From Bacteroidota bacterium (GTDB lineage: Bacteria > Bacteroidota > Bacteroidia > UKL13-3): 64,000 bases of DNA. Below are positions 25,842-35,598 of the stretch, in pieces (the first letter of the stretch is position 1; every line of letters begins with the position of its first letter). Location: contig CANHGM010000009.1 in NCBI GenBank assembly GCA_947460345.1, positions 1-64,000 on the forward strand, written 5' to 3'. A model generated the notes under the pieces. The model did not search any database, was not told the DNA's origin, and saw only the letters and a program-made list of their open reading frames with translations. The translations under genes and the position numbers were made by a program.

Positions 25842-27250
25842 ACAAAACTTATAGAACTTTTTTATATGTAATAACTGACTGGGCAACAGCTTTGTTTGGT
25901 TGGATTCTCTTTTTTGTATATAGAAAATATGTGATAGAACCCGAAAAATTTGGTTATCAAATTTCAATAGAAATTGATAAGAATTTTATAGCCGGAGCTT
26001 TGGTTGTACCTGTTTTGTGGCTTGTTTTATATGCTATGAGTGGTGCGTATCATGAAGTGTTTAGAAAATCAAGAATAAGAGAATTGATTAGAACATTTAA
26101 TACTTCTTTGTTAGGTGTATTGGTTTTGTTTTTTAGTTTACTTTTAGATGATGAAGTTAATTCCTATAAATCTTATTACAATTCAATTATAGCTCTCTTT
26201 ACCATTCATTTTTCCATTACCTATGTTGCTAGATATATATTAGTATACCAACAAAGAAAGCAGTTTTCTGAACGTAAAATAGGTTTTAATACTTTAATCA
26301 TTGGTAACAGCACCAAAGCTTCAAATCTATATAAAGAATTAGAGAATGGCGAATCGCAAGGTTATTTTATCAGAGGTTTTATGCATACCGATGAAACTCA
26401 TGATAAAGATTTAATCGAACTACTGCCAGATCTAGGTCATTGGAATGAAGTTTCTAAAATAGTTAAAGAAAAAAATATTGAAGAAGTAATAGTAGCAATT
26501 GAAAGCTCTCAACATATTCAACTAAATAAAATTTTAAATTTATTGGAGGGTGAGCCTGTGAAAATTAAAGTATTGCCTGATATGTATGACATACTTTCTG
26601 GTTCAGTAAAAATGAATCAATTGTTTGGTACTCCTTTAATAGAAGTAAATACCCAAATAATGCCTGATTGGCAACAAGCTTTAAAGAGGTTGATTGATGT
26701 TATGGTTTCCATTTTTGTTATCTTAGTTTTTTGGCCTATATATTTAGTTCTAGCAATTTTAGTTAAACTTGATAGTAAGGGTCCTGTATTTTATAACCAA
26801 GAAAGAATTGGATTTAGAGGTAAACCCTTCAAAATACATAAGTTTAGAACAATGAAAGTGAATGCTGAGAACAGTACACCTCAACTCTCAAGCAACTCTG
26901 ACGATAGAAGAACTAAAATTGGTGTTTCACTCAGGAAATTTAGATTAGATGAATTGCCACAAGTGTGGAATGTATTAATAGGAGAGATGAGTTTAGTAGG
27001 TCCTCGCCCTGAAAGACAATTTTTCATCAATCAAATTATAGAAAAAGCTCCTCATTACAACCATTTGCTAAAAGTTAGACCAGGTATTACTAGTTGGGGG
27101 CAAGTTAAATATGGCTATGCAGAAAATGTAGATGAGATGGTAGAAAGACTCAAGTTTGATATTATATATATTGAAAATATGAGTCTATCGCTAGATTTAA
27201 GAATTATGTTTTATACCTTTTGGGTAGTATTGAAAGGCCGAGGCAAATAA
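25838..27250 (+). CDS. Polyprenyl glycosylphosphotransferase (WbaP/WcaJ type)
   Basis: It transfers a sugar-phosphate from a UDP-sugar to undecaprenyl phosphate, starting exopolysaccharide or O-antigen units. Four N-terminal membrane helices (about residues 10-135) are followed by a Rossmann-like domain (FNTLIIGNSTKASNLY). The C-terminal catalytic domain starts LKRLIDVMVSIFVILVF, with KIHKFRTM, LDELPQVWNVLIGEMSLVGPRPE and KVRPGITSWGQV all intact. The start is TTG at 25838; there is no in-frame ATG before the first helix, and the TTG overlaps the TGA of the lipoprotein gene (TTTGA). It ends exactly against the convergent 74-aa gene. Confidence 0.92.
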   Translation: MNKTYRTFLYVITDWATALFGWILFFVYRKYVIEPEKFGYQISIEIDKNFIAGALVVPVLWLVLYAMSGAYHEVFRKSRIRELIRTFNTSLLGVLVLFFSLLLDDEVNSYKSYYNSIIALFTIHFSITYVARYILVYQQRKQFSERKIGFNTLIIGNSTKASNLYKELENGESQGYFIRGFMHTDETHDKDLIELLPDLGHWNEVSKIVKEKNIEEVIVAIESSQHIQLNKILNLLEGEPVKIKVLPDMYDILSGSVKMNQLFGTPLIEVNTQIMPDWQQALKRLIDVMVSIFVILVFWPIYLVLAILVKLDSKGPVFYNQERIGFRGKPFKIHKFRTMKVNAENSTPQLSSNSDDRRTKIGVSLRKFRLDELPQVWNVLIGEMSLVGPRPERQFFINQIIEKAPHYNHLLKVRPGITSWGQVKYGYAENVDEMVERLKFDIIYIENMSLSLDLRIMFYTFWVVLKGRGK

Positions 27251-27475
27251 CTATAAACTGTCTTTGGTTTTTTGTTCTTGCCTTTCTCTTTTTATTGCTT
27301 CATCTAACATAGTTGTATCGCCTTCAGCTCCATCTAATGCTTTTATAATTTCTTTCCTGTTCTGAATGGCATGGTCCTCTTCTTTTGTCGAAAGCTTTTC
27401 AGGAGTTAAAAAAATACCTGCAACACCTAAGGCTGCAACCACCAATATGATCAACAATATGTCTTTAAATTTCAT
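27251..27475 (-). CDS. Small single-pass membrane protein (74 aa)
   Basis: Not recognised. One N-terminal membrane helix (ILLIILVVAALGVAGIFL, residues 6-23) is followed by a charged, probably cytoplasmic or periplasmic, helical tail rich in E, K and D. It lies 13 nt after maeB in the same direction and could be co-transcribed with it. It converges on the glycosylphosphotransferase with no gap. Confidence 0.65.
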   Translation of the reverse strand: MKFKDILLIILVVAALGVAGIFLTPEKLSTKEEDHAIQNRKEIIKALDGAEGDTTMLDEAIKRERQEQKTKDSL

Positions 27476-27488
27476 TTATATATATAAG

Positions 27489-29756
27489 TTAAATCTCTCT
27501 TGATTGAGCATCTATAACTGCGATAGTTATCATGTTTACAATTTCTCTTACTGAACTACCAAGTTGAACTATATGTACTGGTTTTTTCATTCCCAATAAT
27601 ACTGGACCTATAGCCTCAGCACTTTCCATTTCTTGCAAAAGTTTATAACAGATATTTCCTGCTGATAAACTCGGGAAAATTAAGGTATTAGCAGCACCTC
27701 CAACCAATTCGCTAAAAGGGAAATTCTCTTCTAATAAAATTGGATTTAATGCAAAGTTTGCTTGCAAATCTCCATCACATATAAGTTCTGGATTTTTTTC
27801 TTTAACAATGGCTCTAGCTTTCTGAACCCTATTAGGTGTATCGCCTTTGGTTGATCCATAATTGGTATAACTAAGCATGGCTACTCTAGGAGTGATATTC
27901 ATGCTTTTAACCGCTTTAGCTGTTAGTAAAGTAATATCAGCTAAGTCTTCTGCAGTGGGTCTGGTGTTCACAGTAGTATCAGCAAAGAATAGGACTCCTT
28001 TTGAAGTTATCATAATATACATTCCTGCTACTTTATTTACCCTTTCATCTTTACCTATAATTTGTAAAGCTGGTCTAATGGTATTTGGATAATTTCTAGT
28101 CAATCCTGAAATCATTGCATCCGCTTTGTTGTGAAGCAACATCATCGAACCAAAGTAATTTCTTTCACGCATAATTTTTCGAGCATCATGAAGTGTCACT
28201 CCTTTTCTTTGACGCTTTTCAAAGTAAGCTTGTGCAAACTCTTCCCTCATAGCCTCCTCAGCCATTTGGTCAATAATTTCTACACCTGCTAGTTTTAAAT
28301 GGTTTTCTGTAATCAGTTGGTTTATTCTTTCTTTGTTGCCTAGCAAAACCGGAATGGCAATTCCATCTTCTCTGGCTATCTCAGCCGATTTTAAAATTTT
28401 ATAATTATCTGCTTCAGCAAATAATACTCGTTTAGGATTGGCTTTAGCTTTGGTAGTAATGACTCTTACAAATGAATTGTTTTTGCCAAGTCTACCTAGC
28501 AATTCATCGTTATAAGCATCCCAATCAGTGATATGTTTTTTGGCAACGCCACTTTCCATAGCGGCTTTAGCTACTGCTGGCGATACTGTAGTAATTAATC
28601 TAGGGTCTATTGGTTTTGGTATGATATATTCTTTCCCAAATGATATATTTTTTTGATTATAGGCCATATTCACAATATCAGGAACAGGCTCTAAAGCCAA
28701 GTTTGCAATAGCATATACTGCAGCAAGCTTCATTTCTTCGTTTATTTTAGTAGCTCTAACGTCTAGAGCACCTCTAAATATAAAAGGAAATCCAAGCACA
28801 TTGTTCACTTGGTTAGGATGGTCGCTGCGGCCAGTAGCCATTACTATATCAGGTCTTGAGGCAATTGCCAAATCGTAAGCAATTTCTGGGTTAGGGTTAG
28901 CCATAGCAAATACTATGGGGTCATTAGCCATACTTTGAACCATTTCAGTAGTTACAACATCTGCTTTTGAGAGCCCAACAAAAACATCAGCATCTTTCAT
29001 AGCTTCTGCTAAAGTGGTGATAGTCCTCTCTGAAATAAATTCTTTTTTGGTGTCATCCAAATCTTCTCTCGATGTATTGATGACTCCTTTGCTATCGAGC
29101 ATCACCAAGTTCTTTTTATCAATGCCTAGCTTGATAAATAATCGGGTACAACTAATTGCTGAAGCCCCAGCCCCATTTACAACTAAACGTACTTTAGATA
29201 TATCTTTTTTTACTACTTTTAATGCATTGATAAGCCCGGCTCCACTTATTATAGCAGTCCCATGTTGGTCGTCATGCATCAAAGGAATATTCATTTCTTC
29301 CTTCAATCTTCTTTCAATTTCAAAGCATTCAGGAGCTTTAATGTCTTCTAAGTTTATACCGCCAAACGTAGGTTCTAACGCTTTTACTGTATTTATAAAA
29401 TCATCTACATTTTTAGTGTTGAGCTCTAAGTCAAAACAATCTATGCCTGCAAAAATTTTAAACAAAATACCTTTTCCTTCCATCACGGGCTTACTTGCCT
29501 CTGGTCCAATATCACCCAAGCCTAGAACTGCCGTACCGTTAGATATAACTGCAACTAAGTTTCCTTTGGCAGTATATTTATATACGTCTTCTATATTTTC
29601 AGCAATTGCTAAACAAGGTTCAGCTACGCCTGGTGAATATGCTAAACTTAAATCTCTTTTACTGTTGGTTGGTTTGGTAGGTATTACTTCAATCTTTCCA
29701 GGCTTCCCTTCGCTATGGTATAACAACGCATCTGACAGTGTTTTTTTATCGCTCAT
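27489..29756 (-). CDS. maeB: NADP-dependent malic enzyme with phosphotransacetylase-like domain
   Basis: It decarboxylates malate to pyruvate with NADP+. Residues 1-430 are the malic enzyme part: LAYSPGVAEPCLAI near residue 36, then LMHDDQHGTAIISGAGL near residue 164 and the Rossmann VVNGAGASAISC near residue 190. From about 440 a phosphotransacetylase-like domain follows (RVLFAEADNYKILKSAEIA), a regulatory rather than catalytic part in MaeB. Length (755) is normal for the hybrid form. It is transcribed away from the DUF6922-like gene. Confidence 0.95.
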   Translation of the reverse strand: MSDKKTLSDALLYHSEGKPGKIEVIPTKPTNSKRDLSLAYSPGVAEPCLAIAENIEDVYKYTAKGNLVAVISNGTAVLGLGDIGPEASKPVMEGKGILFKIFAGIDCFDLELNTKNVDDFINTVKALEPTFGGINLEDIKAPECFEIERRLKEEMNIPLMHDDQHGTAIISGAGLINALKVVKKDISKVRLVVNGAGASAISCTRLFIKLGIDKKNLVMLDSKGVINTSREDLDDTKKEFISERTITTLAEAMKDADVFVGLSKADVVTTEMVQSMANDPIVFAMANPNPEIAYDLAIASRPDIVMATGRSDHPNQVNNVLGFPFIFRGALDVRATKINEEMKLAAVYAIANLALEPVPDIVNMAYNQKNISFGKEYIIPKPIDPRLITTVSPAVAKAAMESGVAKKHITDWDAYNDELLGRLGKNNSFVRVITTKAKANPKRVLFAEADNYKILKSAEIAREDGIAIPVLLGNKERINQLITENHLKLAGVEIIDQMAEEAMREEFAQAYFEKRQRKGVTLHDARKIMRERNYFGSMMLLHNKADAMISGLTRNYPNTIRPALQIIGKDERVNKVAGMYIMITSKGVLFFADTTVNTRPTAEDLADITLLTAKAVKSMNITPRVAMLSYTNYGSTKGDTPNRVQKARAIVKEKNPELICDGDLQANFALNPILLEENFPFSELVGGAANTLIFPSLSAGNICYKLLQEMESAEAIGPVLLGMKKPVHIVQLGSSVREIVNMITIAVIDAQSREI

Positions 29757-29812
29757 GTCTATTTAAAATGAGCAGCGAAGTTATATATATTTAGTTTAAA
29801 TTGATATATGTT

Positions 29813-29844
29813 TTTGCATTTTCATTAAACATTATTTATCTTTG
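29813..29844 (+). promoter_or_regulatory. Promoter of the DUF6922-like / AbiEii module
   Basis: TTTG (29813-29816), a 20-nt spacer and TATCTTTG (29837-29844), close to the full TTTG-N19-TAnnTTTG consensus. It gives a leader of a few nt before ATG 29855 and rules out the earlier TTG at 29849. Confidence 0.65.
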
Positions 29845-29854
29845 AACATTGAAT

Positions 29855-30106
29855 ATGAAATCTAATCCCAATATACCTTCCAGACTTTTATGGGAGTTTG
29901 ATGTATCTAAATTTAATTTCGATATTTCATATAAAGTTGTGATTGAACGAGTGCTTGAAAGGTGTGACATAGCTGATTGGAAAGAAATTGTAAGGTATTA
30001 TAGTTTAGAACAAATAAAAGAAACCATAGAATGGTCAGCTCAGTTATCAGATCGAGATAAAGATTTTGCACGATTTTTTATATACTCTGACATGTTACAT
30101 GTTTAA
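29855..30106 (+). CDS. Small DUF6922-like protein, upstream partner of a decayed AbiEii toxin
   Basis: An 83-residue cytoplasmic protein (MKSNPNIPSRLLWEFDVSK) with no signal or membrane segment. The LLWEFD start and VVIERVLERCDIADWKEIVRYY, then FFIYSDML, resemble DUF6922 proteins that precede AbiEii-type nucleotidyltransferase genes in Bacteroidota. It may be an antitoxin or regulator; that is inference from position. It is intact while its toxin partner is broken, and its stop codon overlaps the partner's start by 8 nt. Confidence 0.7.
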   Translation: MKSNPNIPSRLLWEFDVSKFNFDISYKVVIERVLERCDIADWKEIVRYYSLEQIKETIEWSAQLSDRDKDFARFFIYSDMLHV

Positions 30107-30730
30107 TCAAGATTCATTTATAATTTCACCAGAAACTTTTAAATTGATTCAGGAATTACAACAAATTCCAGAATAAAAAAATTTTCATTTAGTTGGAGGA
30201 ACTTCTCTTGCCTTACAAATAGGACATAGAAATTCAATTGATATTGATTTATATACTAACGAGAGTTTTTCATGTGAAAAAATTATTGATTCAGTTTCTT
30301 CAGTATTCAAATTTGAAGTTAGTAATTTCCAAAAGAATATGGTTATGGGTTTCATCAATCAAGTGAAAACAGACTTGTTTTGCACCAGTATCCATATATA
30401 AATAATCCGATTTCTGAAGAAGGAATTTCTTATTTATCAATGCAGGATATTTCTGCAATGAAGATCAATGCAATTTCTAGATCAGGTAAAAGGCTAAAAG
30501 ATTTTATTGATATATATTATTTGTTAGAACATTTTTCTATTGCTGAGATGGTTGGTTTCTTTTGTGAAAAATACCCGAATACCAACAGCTTGATTGCAGT
30601 TAAATCTTTAAATTGTTTTGATGATATTGATGAGACTATAGACCCTCCAATGTTAAAATCACCTTTGAGTTTTGATAAAATAAAAGATAGAATAAAAGAA
30701 GCTTTACTTAATACAGATAAAATATACTAG
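30099..30730 (+). pseudogene. AbiEii-family nucleotidyltransferase toxin, inactivated by a nonsense codon and a frameshift
   Basis: The ATG at 30099 starts MFNQDSFIISPETFKLI. After IPE a TAA at 30174-30176 interrupts, and the frame continues KNFHLVGGTSLALQIGHRNSIDIDLYT, the GG-x-D-x-D nucleotidyltransferase core of AbiEii. TTA (Leu) to TAA is the simplest lesion. A one-base loss in the T-run at 30378-30381 then shifts frame after VKTDLF, and the rest reads LHQYPYINNPI, YLSMQDISAMKINAIS and KRLKDFIDIYYLL, ending at 30730. Both breaks would have to be reversed for a full-length protein. Sequencing error at one site is possible, at both unlikely. Confidence 0.85.
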
Positions 30731-30790
30731 AAATAGATAGGAAATTGTGTTCTTTTATTTCAAATTTTATTTGAATAATTTTTCCAATTC

Positions 30791-32134
30791 CTACCTCTTC
30801 AAACCCTCCAAATCCAACCCGTCAAAACTTCCAGAACTCATCAGTAGCAAGCAAGTTTGCTGGTGTGGTTTTGATTGTATATAGGCTTCTAAACTCTTTG
30901 CATCATGAAGTATCAGCGTGTCGTTTCCAAAAAAAGCATATATATCTTCATCAGTCAATGGGCTCATTTTTTTAATCTCAAAGGTGTGTTGGTTAAAGAA
31001 TACTACTTTTATATCTGCAGTGTCTAGAACACCTTTATATTCACTCAAAAATTCTTTATTCAAACTGCTATATGTGTGCAACTCCACACAGGCTATTAGT
31101 GTTCTGTTAGGGAATTGTTTTTTTACAGCTTCTGTGGTTGCTAATACTTTAGACGGACTGTGTGCAAAATCTCTATAAACCACATAGTCTTCTTTCTCAT
31201 ATATTTTTTCTAGTCTGCGTGCTGTGCCCGTAAAACTAGAAACTGCCATATAAAAATCATCATCACTTATCCCTTGTTCATTGGCAAGAATTTTTACCCC
31301 ACTTAGGTTTTGTAAATTATGTTCTCCAAATATATGAACAGCTATTTTTTTATCATTGACCAATAAATAAGTTTGACCATTTTCTATCAGATGTGGATGG
31401 GTGTCATAAGGCTGTAGATTTAGGTTTGTATATTTTTGAGCTAAAGCAGCTAAGTGCTCGTCGTGTTTGAAATAAGCTAAGGTTGCACCATTAGGCAAAT
31501 GTGATAAAAATATATCGAATTGTTGAACATATATATCAAATGTTGGAAATACATTAATATGGTCCCAAGCAATTCCTGTGAGCATGGCTAAATGAGGCTT
31601 GTATATATGAAATTTAGGAACAGGATTTAAAGCAGAAGTAAGGTACTCATCTCCTTCAAGTATAATTTCTTTGGCACTGTCAGTAAGCTTAACCATGGTA
31701 TCAAAACCATCTATTTGCGAGCCTACCATGTAGTCAAAATCTCTGCCTAGTGTTTTATATATATGCATCAACATGGCTGTGGATGTAGTTTTGCCATGAC
31801 TACCACCAATAACTATTCTTTGTTTGTTAATTGATTCTTTATATATAAATTCAGGAAAAGAATATACAGGGATATTTAAAGATTTTGCTTTAAGCAATTC
31901 AGGATTGTCAGCTCTGGCATGCATACCTAATATTATTCCATCTAAATCTGTTGTGATATGTTCTTCAAACCATCCAAACTTTTCTGGTAAGAGTCCTGCT
32001 TTTTGTAATCTGGATTTAGCAGGTTCAAAAATATCATCATCACTCCCAGTAATTATATATCCCTTTTTTTGCATATCTAATGCCATGTTATGCATTACTG
32101 CACCACCTATAGATATAAAATGAAAACGTTGCAT
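30791..32134 (-). CDS. mpl: UDP-N-acetylmuramate:tripeptide ligase (Mpl-type Mur ligase)
   Basis: Mpl attaches recycled murein tripeptide to UDP-MurNAc. The N-terminal Rossmann part starts FHFISIGGAVMHNMA, where MurC has G-I-G-G-x-G-M; the ATP P-loop is GGSHGKTTSTAM near residue 110. Further features are ILEGDEYLTSAL near residue 155 and the C-terminal DFAHSPSKVLAT near residue 317. Length (447) and the GMHARADNPELLKAK segment fit Mpl rather than MurC. It acts in the cytoplasm in peptidoglycan recycling. Confidence 0.87.
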   Translation of the reverse strand: MQRFHFISIGGAVMHNMALDMQKKGYIITGSDDDIFEPAKSRLQKAGLLPEKFGWFEEHITTDLDGIILGMHARADNPELLKAKSLNIPVYSFPEFIYKESINKQRIVIGGSHGKTTSTAMLMHIYKTLGRDFDYMVGSQIDGFDTMVKLTDSAKEIILEGDEYLTSALNPVPKFHIYKPHLAMLTGIAWDHINVFPTFDIYVQQFDIFLSHLPNGATLAYFKHDEHLAALAQKYTNLNLQPYDTHPHLIENGQTYLLVNDKKIAVHIFGEHNLQNLSGVKILANEQGISDDDFYMAVSSFTGTARRLEKIYEKEDYVVYRDFAHSPSKVLATTEAVKKQFPNRTLIACVELHTYSSLNKEFLSEYKGVLDTADIKVVFFNQHTFEIKKMSPLTDEDIYAFFGNDTLILHDAKSLEAYIQSKPHQQTCLLLMSSGSFDGLDLEGLKR

Positions 32135-32271
32135 ATGTGTTATAATTTAATGCAAATAACGTAGCCAATTATCATCAGATAAAAACATATAGTTAACATT
32201 GTAAATTATATTTGTTAGATTAGTAACAAACCAATTATTTTTGACGTTCAGAAGTAAATAAAAATATTAAT

Positions 32272-33069
32272 ATGGCTATAAATAATCACGAAATAGATTA
32301 CCGCATTATCGGTGAAGAAATGCAATGTGTAGAAATTGAATTAGACCCTCAAGAAACGGTAATAGGGGAGAGTGGCAGTTTTATGATGATGGAAGACCAA
32401 GTTAAAATGGAAACAATTTTTGGTGATGGCTCTAGCCAAAATAATGGTTTTATGAATAAAGTTTTTTCTGCTGGTAAAAGATTACTTACAGGTGAAAGTT
32501 TGTTTATGACTGCCTTTACTAATGTGGGCGACAGAAAAAGAAAAGTGACTTTTGCTTCTCCATATCCAGGTAAAATTATAGATATGGATTTAGAGAAAAT
32601 GAATGGCAAAATTATTTGTCAAAAAGATGCTTTTTTATGTGCTGCCAAAGGAGTTTCAGTTGGTATTGAATTTCAAAAGAAATTAGGTGCTGGTTTGTTT
32701 GGCGGCGAAGGTTTTATTATGCAAAAATTAGAGGGTGATGGGATGGCTTTTGTGCATGCCGGTGGAACCATCATTGAAAAAGTATTACAACCTTATGAAA
32801 TGTTAAGAATAGATACTGGTTGCTTAGTAGCTTTTACCCATGATATTGACTATGATATTGAATTTGTAGGTGGAATTAAAAACACTGTATTTGGCGGTGA
32901 AGGTTTGTTTTTTGCTACACTAAAAGGACCGGGTAAAGTTTGGATACAGTCGTTGCCTATTAGTAGGTTAGCTAGCCGAATTCTTCAATATGGAAGTGTA
33001 GGAAACAGAAGAGAAGAAGGAGGAATATTAGGAGGGTTGGGTAATTTGTTAGATGGTGATGGCAGATAG
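32272..33069 (+). CDS. TIGR00266 / AIM24 family protein
   Basis: A 265-residue cytoplasmic protein of the double beta-helix TIGR00266 family: [21 protein letters not shown] near residue 20, [12 protein letters not shown] near residue 75, [14 protein letters not shown] near residue 118 and [21 protein letters not shown] near residue 205. The C-terminus is Gly-rich. Function is unknown; bacterial homologues occur beside tellurium-resistance or stress genes. A TATATTTG -7 element at 32207-32214 gives a leader of about 50 nt. Confidence 0.88.
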   Translation: MAINNHEIDYRIIGEEMQCVEIELDPQETVIGESGSFMMMEDQVKMETIFGDGSSQNNGFMNKVFSAGKRLLTGESLFMTAFTNVGDRKRKVTFASPYPGKIIDMDLEKMNGKIICQKDAFLCAAKGVSVGIEFQKKLGAGLFGGEGFIMQKLEGDGMAFVHAGGTIIEKVLQPYEMLRIDTGCLVAFTHDIDYDIEFVGGIKNTVFGGEGLFFATLKGPGKVWIQSLPISRLASRILQYGSVGNRREEGGILGGLGNLLDGDGR

Positions 33070-33072
33070 TTT

Positions 33073-34467
33073 TTAGATTATTTTATCTTCGTCGTTTTCT
33101 GTACCATTGATATCAATCCAAAGTTGATTAAATGAACGTTCAGAATGGTTTGGAAATTCTCTTTGGTCTCCCCAATATCTTTTATACATCGTTTTAAGCA
33201 TAAAACCTTTTAACGAATTATTTTGATTCATTCGTTTACGTTTTAGCATCATTTTTTTCCATGAGATCCAACCATATTTTTCTTGAATGGAAGCATCTTG
33301 CATATTATTTAGGTTTCTAACAGAAGGCAACAAACTTTTTAAATCAATATTTACAGGGCACACTTCATTGCATTTGCCACAAAGTGGACTTGAAAATGCT
33401 TGAGATTTCAAATCTTTATTTTTAGTATCTAACAAACTATTTGAAATGATACCAATTGGGCCAGTCTTTACAGTATCATACGCTTGACCGCCTATCATAT
33501 TAAAAACAGGACATACTTGATGGCAAGCACCACAATTGATACAATGCAAGGCTTGTCTTTGCTCTGGTAAAGAAAGCATATAACTTCTTCCATTGTCAAC
33601 TAATACTAAATAAATCTCATTAGGTCCTTCTTCGGCAGTGCCTGCTGGGCCTGAGATTAATGTTTGATAAGAAGTTGAGTTTTTGCCTTTGCTATGCCCA
33701 GATAATATTGGCCAAAGAATATCCAAATCATTTAAATTAGAAAGTACTTTATCAATACCTGCCACTACTATTAATACCTGACTGTTAGTTGAAATAAAAT
33801 TAATATTTCCTTCATCTTCTGTAAATGCAATAGAGCCAGAATCAGCTATCAAAAAGTTGGCACCTGTTATAGCTATTCTAGCATTTGATGAAAAATCTCT
33901 GATATGTTCTGCAAAAGTATCTGTTAAAACTGTGTGTTGAGCTCTGAGTGGTGAGGAAAGTTTATTGTTAAATAGTCTTCCTATATATTCTTTGCTTTGA
34001 TGCATAGATGCATGAATAGGATGGAAGTTTTTTTCATGGCTAATATGCTGTATATAGTTTCCTATTTCACTTTCTTCAAATATATGTTTTTTTTCGGTTA
34101 GAAATTCATTGAGTTCAATCTCATCGCATATACTACTTTTACTTTTTATAATTGAAGATTGTTCGTATTTATTGAGTATATATTCAATTTCTTTTAATGC
34201 ATCTTCGGCCTCTGGAGCCCAAATAACCCTCCCACCTTGTTTCTGAAAATTACTTTCAAATTCAATGAGTAATTTATCTGCATTTTCTATACTTTTCCAT
34301 CTGTAATAGGCCGCTCTTTGTTTTGCAAGTGTGTGATTAGAGAATTGCTCAATTCCATTCTTATATTCTACTTTCCAATTTTCTGTCGACCGCTCTACAA
34401 TAACTCTTTGTTCAATGCTTTCAAGAGCTTTGTCAATATTTTTTATGAATTGTTCTGTTTTAAACAA
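33073..34467 (-). CDS. lutB: LutB-type lactate utilisation iron-sulfur protein
   Basis: LutB works with LutA and LutC to oxidise L-lactate. The N-terminal and central part is the LUD domain (AITGANFLIADSGSIAF near residue 200, SGPAGTAEEGPNEIYLVL near residue 270). Two ferredoxin-like clusters follow: CINCGACHQVCPV near residue 305 and CGKCNEVCPVNIDL near residue 355. The start is TTG at 34467; no ATG is available in frame near the N-terminus, and a TATATTTG element lies 19 nt upstream (34487-34494). LutA and LutC genes are not adjacent. Confidence 0.88.
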   Translation of the reverse strand: MFKTEQFIKNIDKALESIEQRVIVERSTENWKVEYKNGIEQFSNHTLAKQRAAYYRWKSIENADKLLIEFESNFQKQGGRVIWAPEAEDALKEIEYILNKYEQSSIIKSKSSICDEIELNEFLTEKKHIFEESEIGNYIQHISHEKNFHPIHASMHQSKEYIGRLFNNKLSSPLRAQHTVLTDTFAEHIRDFSSNARIAITGANFLIADSGSIAFTEDEGNINFISTNSQVLIVVAGIDKVLSNLNDLDILWPILSGHSKGKNSTSYQTLISGPAGTAEEGPNEIYLVLVDNGRSYMLSLPEQRQALHCINCGACHQVCPVFNMIGGQAYDTVKTGPIGIISNSLLDTKNKDLKSQAFSSPLCGKCNEVCPVNIDLKSLLPSVRNLNNMQDASIQEKYGWISWKKMMLKRKRMNQNNSLKGFMLKTMYKRYWGDQREFPNHSERSFNQLWIDINGTENDEDKII

Positions 34468-34524
34468 GATGATTGATTAGTTTATGCAAATATATATATA
34501 TTATACTAATTGAAAAATATATAA

Positions 34525-34971
34525 TTAAATGATCGTCCATGGCTTTGCATCACCTCCGTTTCTTATAATATCTCTGATGATAGTACTACTTATATGGGCA
34601 TGTTCTGGTTTGCACATTAAAAAAAATGTTTCAGGACCATTGCCTAATGATGAATTCATTTGAGCAATAGATTGTTCATATTCAAAATCAATAACTGAAC
34701 GTAAACCTCTGATAATAGTGGTTATTTCATTTTCTTTACAAAAATCTGCGGTCAAACCATCATATGTTATAACGCTAATTTTAATTTCGTTTTTAAAATA
34801 ATTGCTAATAGATTTTATTCTCTCATCAACTGAAAATAAATATTGCTTTGAACTGTTGTTGCCTATAGCTATGATGATTTTATCGAAATAAGGTAGAGCT
34901 CTATTTACAATATCAGCATGTCCAATGGTAAATGGGTCGAAGCTTCCAGGGAAAATAGCAGATTTACTCAT
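34525..34971 (-). CDS. coaD: Pantetheine-phosphate adenylyltransferase
   Basis: CoaD makes dephospho-CoA from 4'-phosphopantetheine and ATP. The nucleotidyltransferase motif FPGSFDPFTIGHADI (residues 7-21) and the RGLRSVIDFEYE segment near residue 88 are both intact, as is ISSTIIRDI near the end. At 148 residues it is slightly short at the C-terminus. It lies between gbsR-like and lutB, with gaps of about 60 nt either side. Confidence 0.95.
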   Translation of the reverse strand: MSKSAIFPGSFDPFTIGHADIVNRALPYFDKIIIAIGNNSSKQYLFSVDERIKSISNYFKNEIKISVITYDGLTADFCKENEITTIIRGLRSVIDFEYEQSIAQMNSSLGNGPETFFLMCKPEHAHISSTIIRDIIRNGGDAKPWTII

Positions 34972-35032
34972 GTTGCTTTTTTTAATATTTTAAGTTGAAT
35001 ATAATTTATGTTTTCAAATATAATTGAAACGG

Positions 35033-35539
35033 CTATTTAAACACTTTTAAAAGTTGAGACCAAAACCAATTTTCTTCAGCTTTAATCATGGTGTTTAAAG
35101 TCTTATCTGTGTTTTTTGCTACTTCTTGAATATCTTCTAACACATTTTTAAATGCTTTGATTTTTTTGTCTTTCCCGGGGCCTTCTAAGGCACTTAGTTT
35201 TTCAAGAGCTTTAATCATGGGGTCAAGTTCTCTTTTTTTTCTCTCTTTAGCTACTTGTGTAGCCACCTTCCATATATCTTTTTCTGCTTGAAAATATTCC
35301 TTTCTTTCTCCTTGTTTCAATACTTTGTGTACCAAACCCCAATCCATTAAATCTCTCACATTCATATTGGTATTCCCTCTGCTTATACTTAGTTCATTCA
35401 TTATATCTTCTGTAGTTAAAGCATCCGGACTTATTAATAGCAAAGCATGTATCTGACTCATAGTTCTATTGGTGCCCCAATGGTTGCCTAAGGTTCCCCA
35501 AGTTTGAATAAACTCTTTTTTGGCTTCAACATAATTCAT
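35033..35539 (-). CDS. GbsR/MarR-family transcriptional regulator
   Basis: A 168-residue regulator. The winged-helix part is at about residues 25-90 (MSQIHALLLISPDALTTEDI, then SISRGNTNMNVRDLMDWGLV and the wing KQGERKEYFQAE), as in GbsR. The C-terminal half is helical and Lys-rich (KERKKRELDPMIKALEKL) and probably dimerises. In other species GbsR controls choline/betaine uptake; no such genes are near, so the target is unknown. Confidence 0.88.
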   Translation of the reverse strand: MNYVEAKKEFIQTWGTLGNHWGTNRTMSQIHALLLISPDALTTEDIMNELSISRGNTNMNVRDLMDWGLVHKVLKQGERKEYFQAEKDIWKVATQVAKERKKRELDPMIKALEKLSALEGPGKDKKIKAFKNVLEDIQEVAKNTDKTLNTMIKAEENWFWSQLLKVFK

Positions 35540-35598
35540 TTGGCAAACATAATATCTAATACCAAACTTTCAATTTCAATTGAAAAATAAAAACTATT

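Noticed and set aside
30380-30730. Separate gene starting at TTG 30380
   Set aside because: It is the continuation of the AbiEii frame after a one-base loss, not an independent gene.
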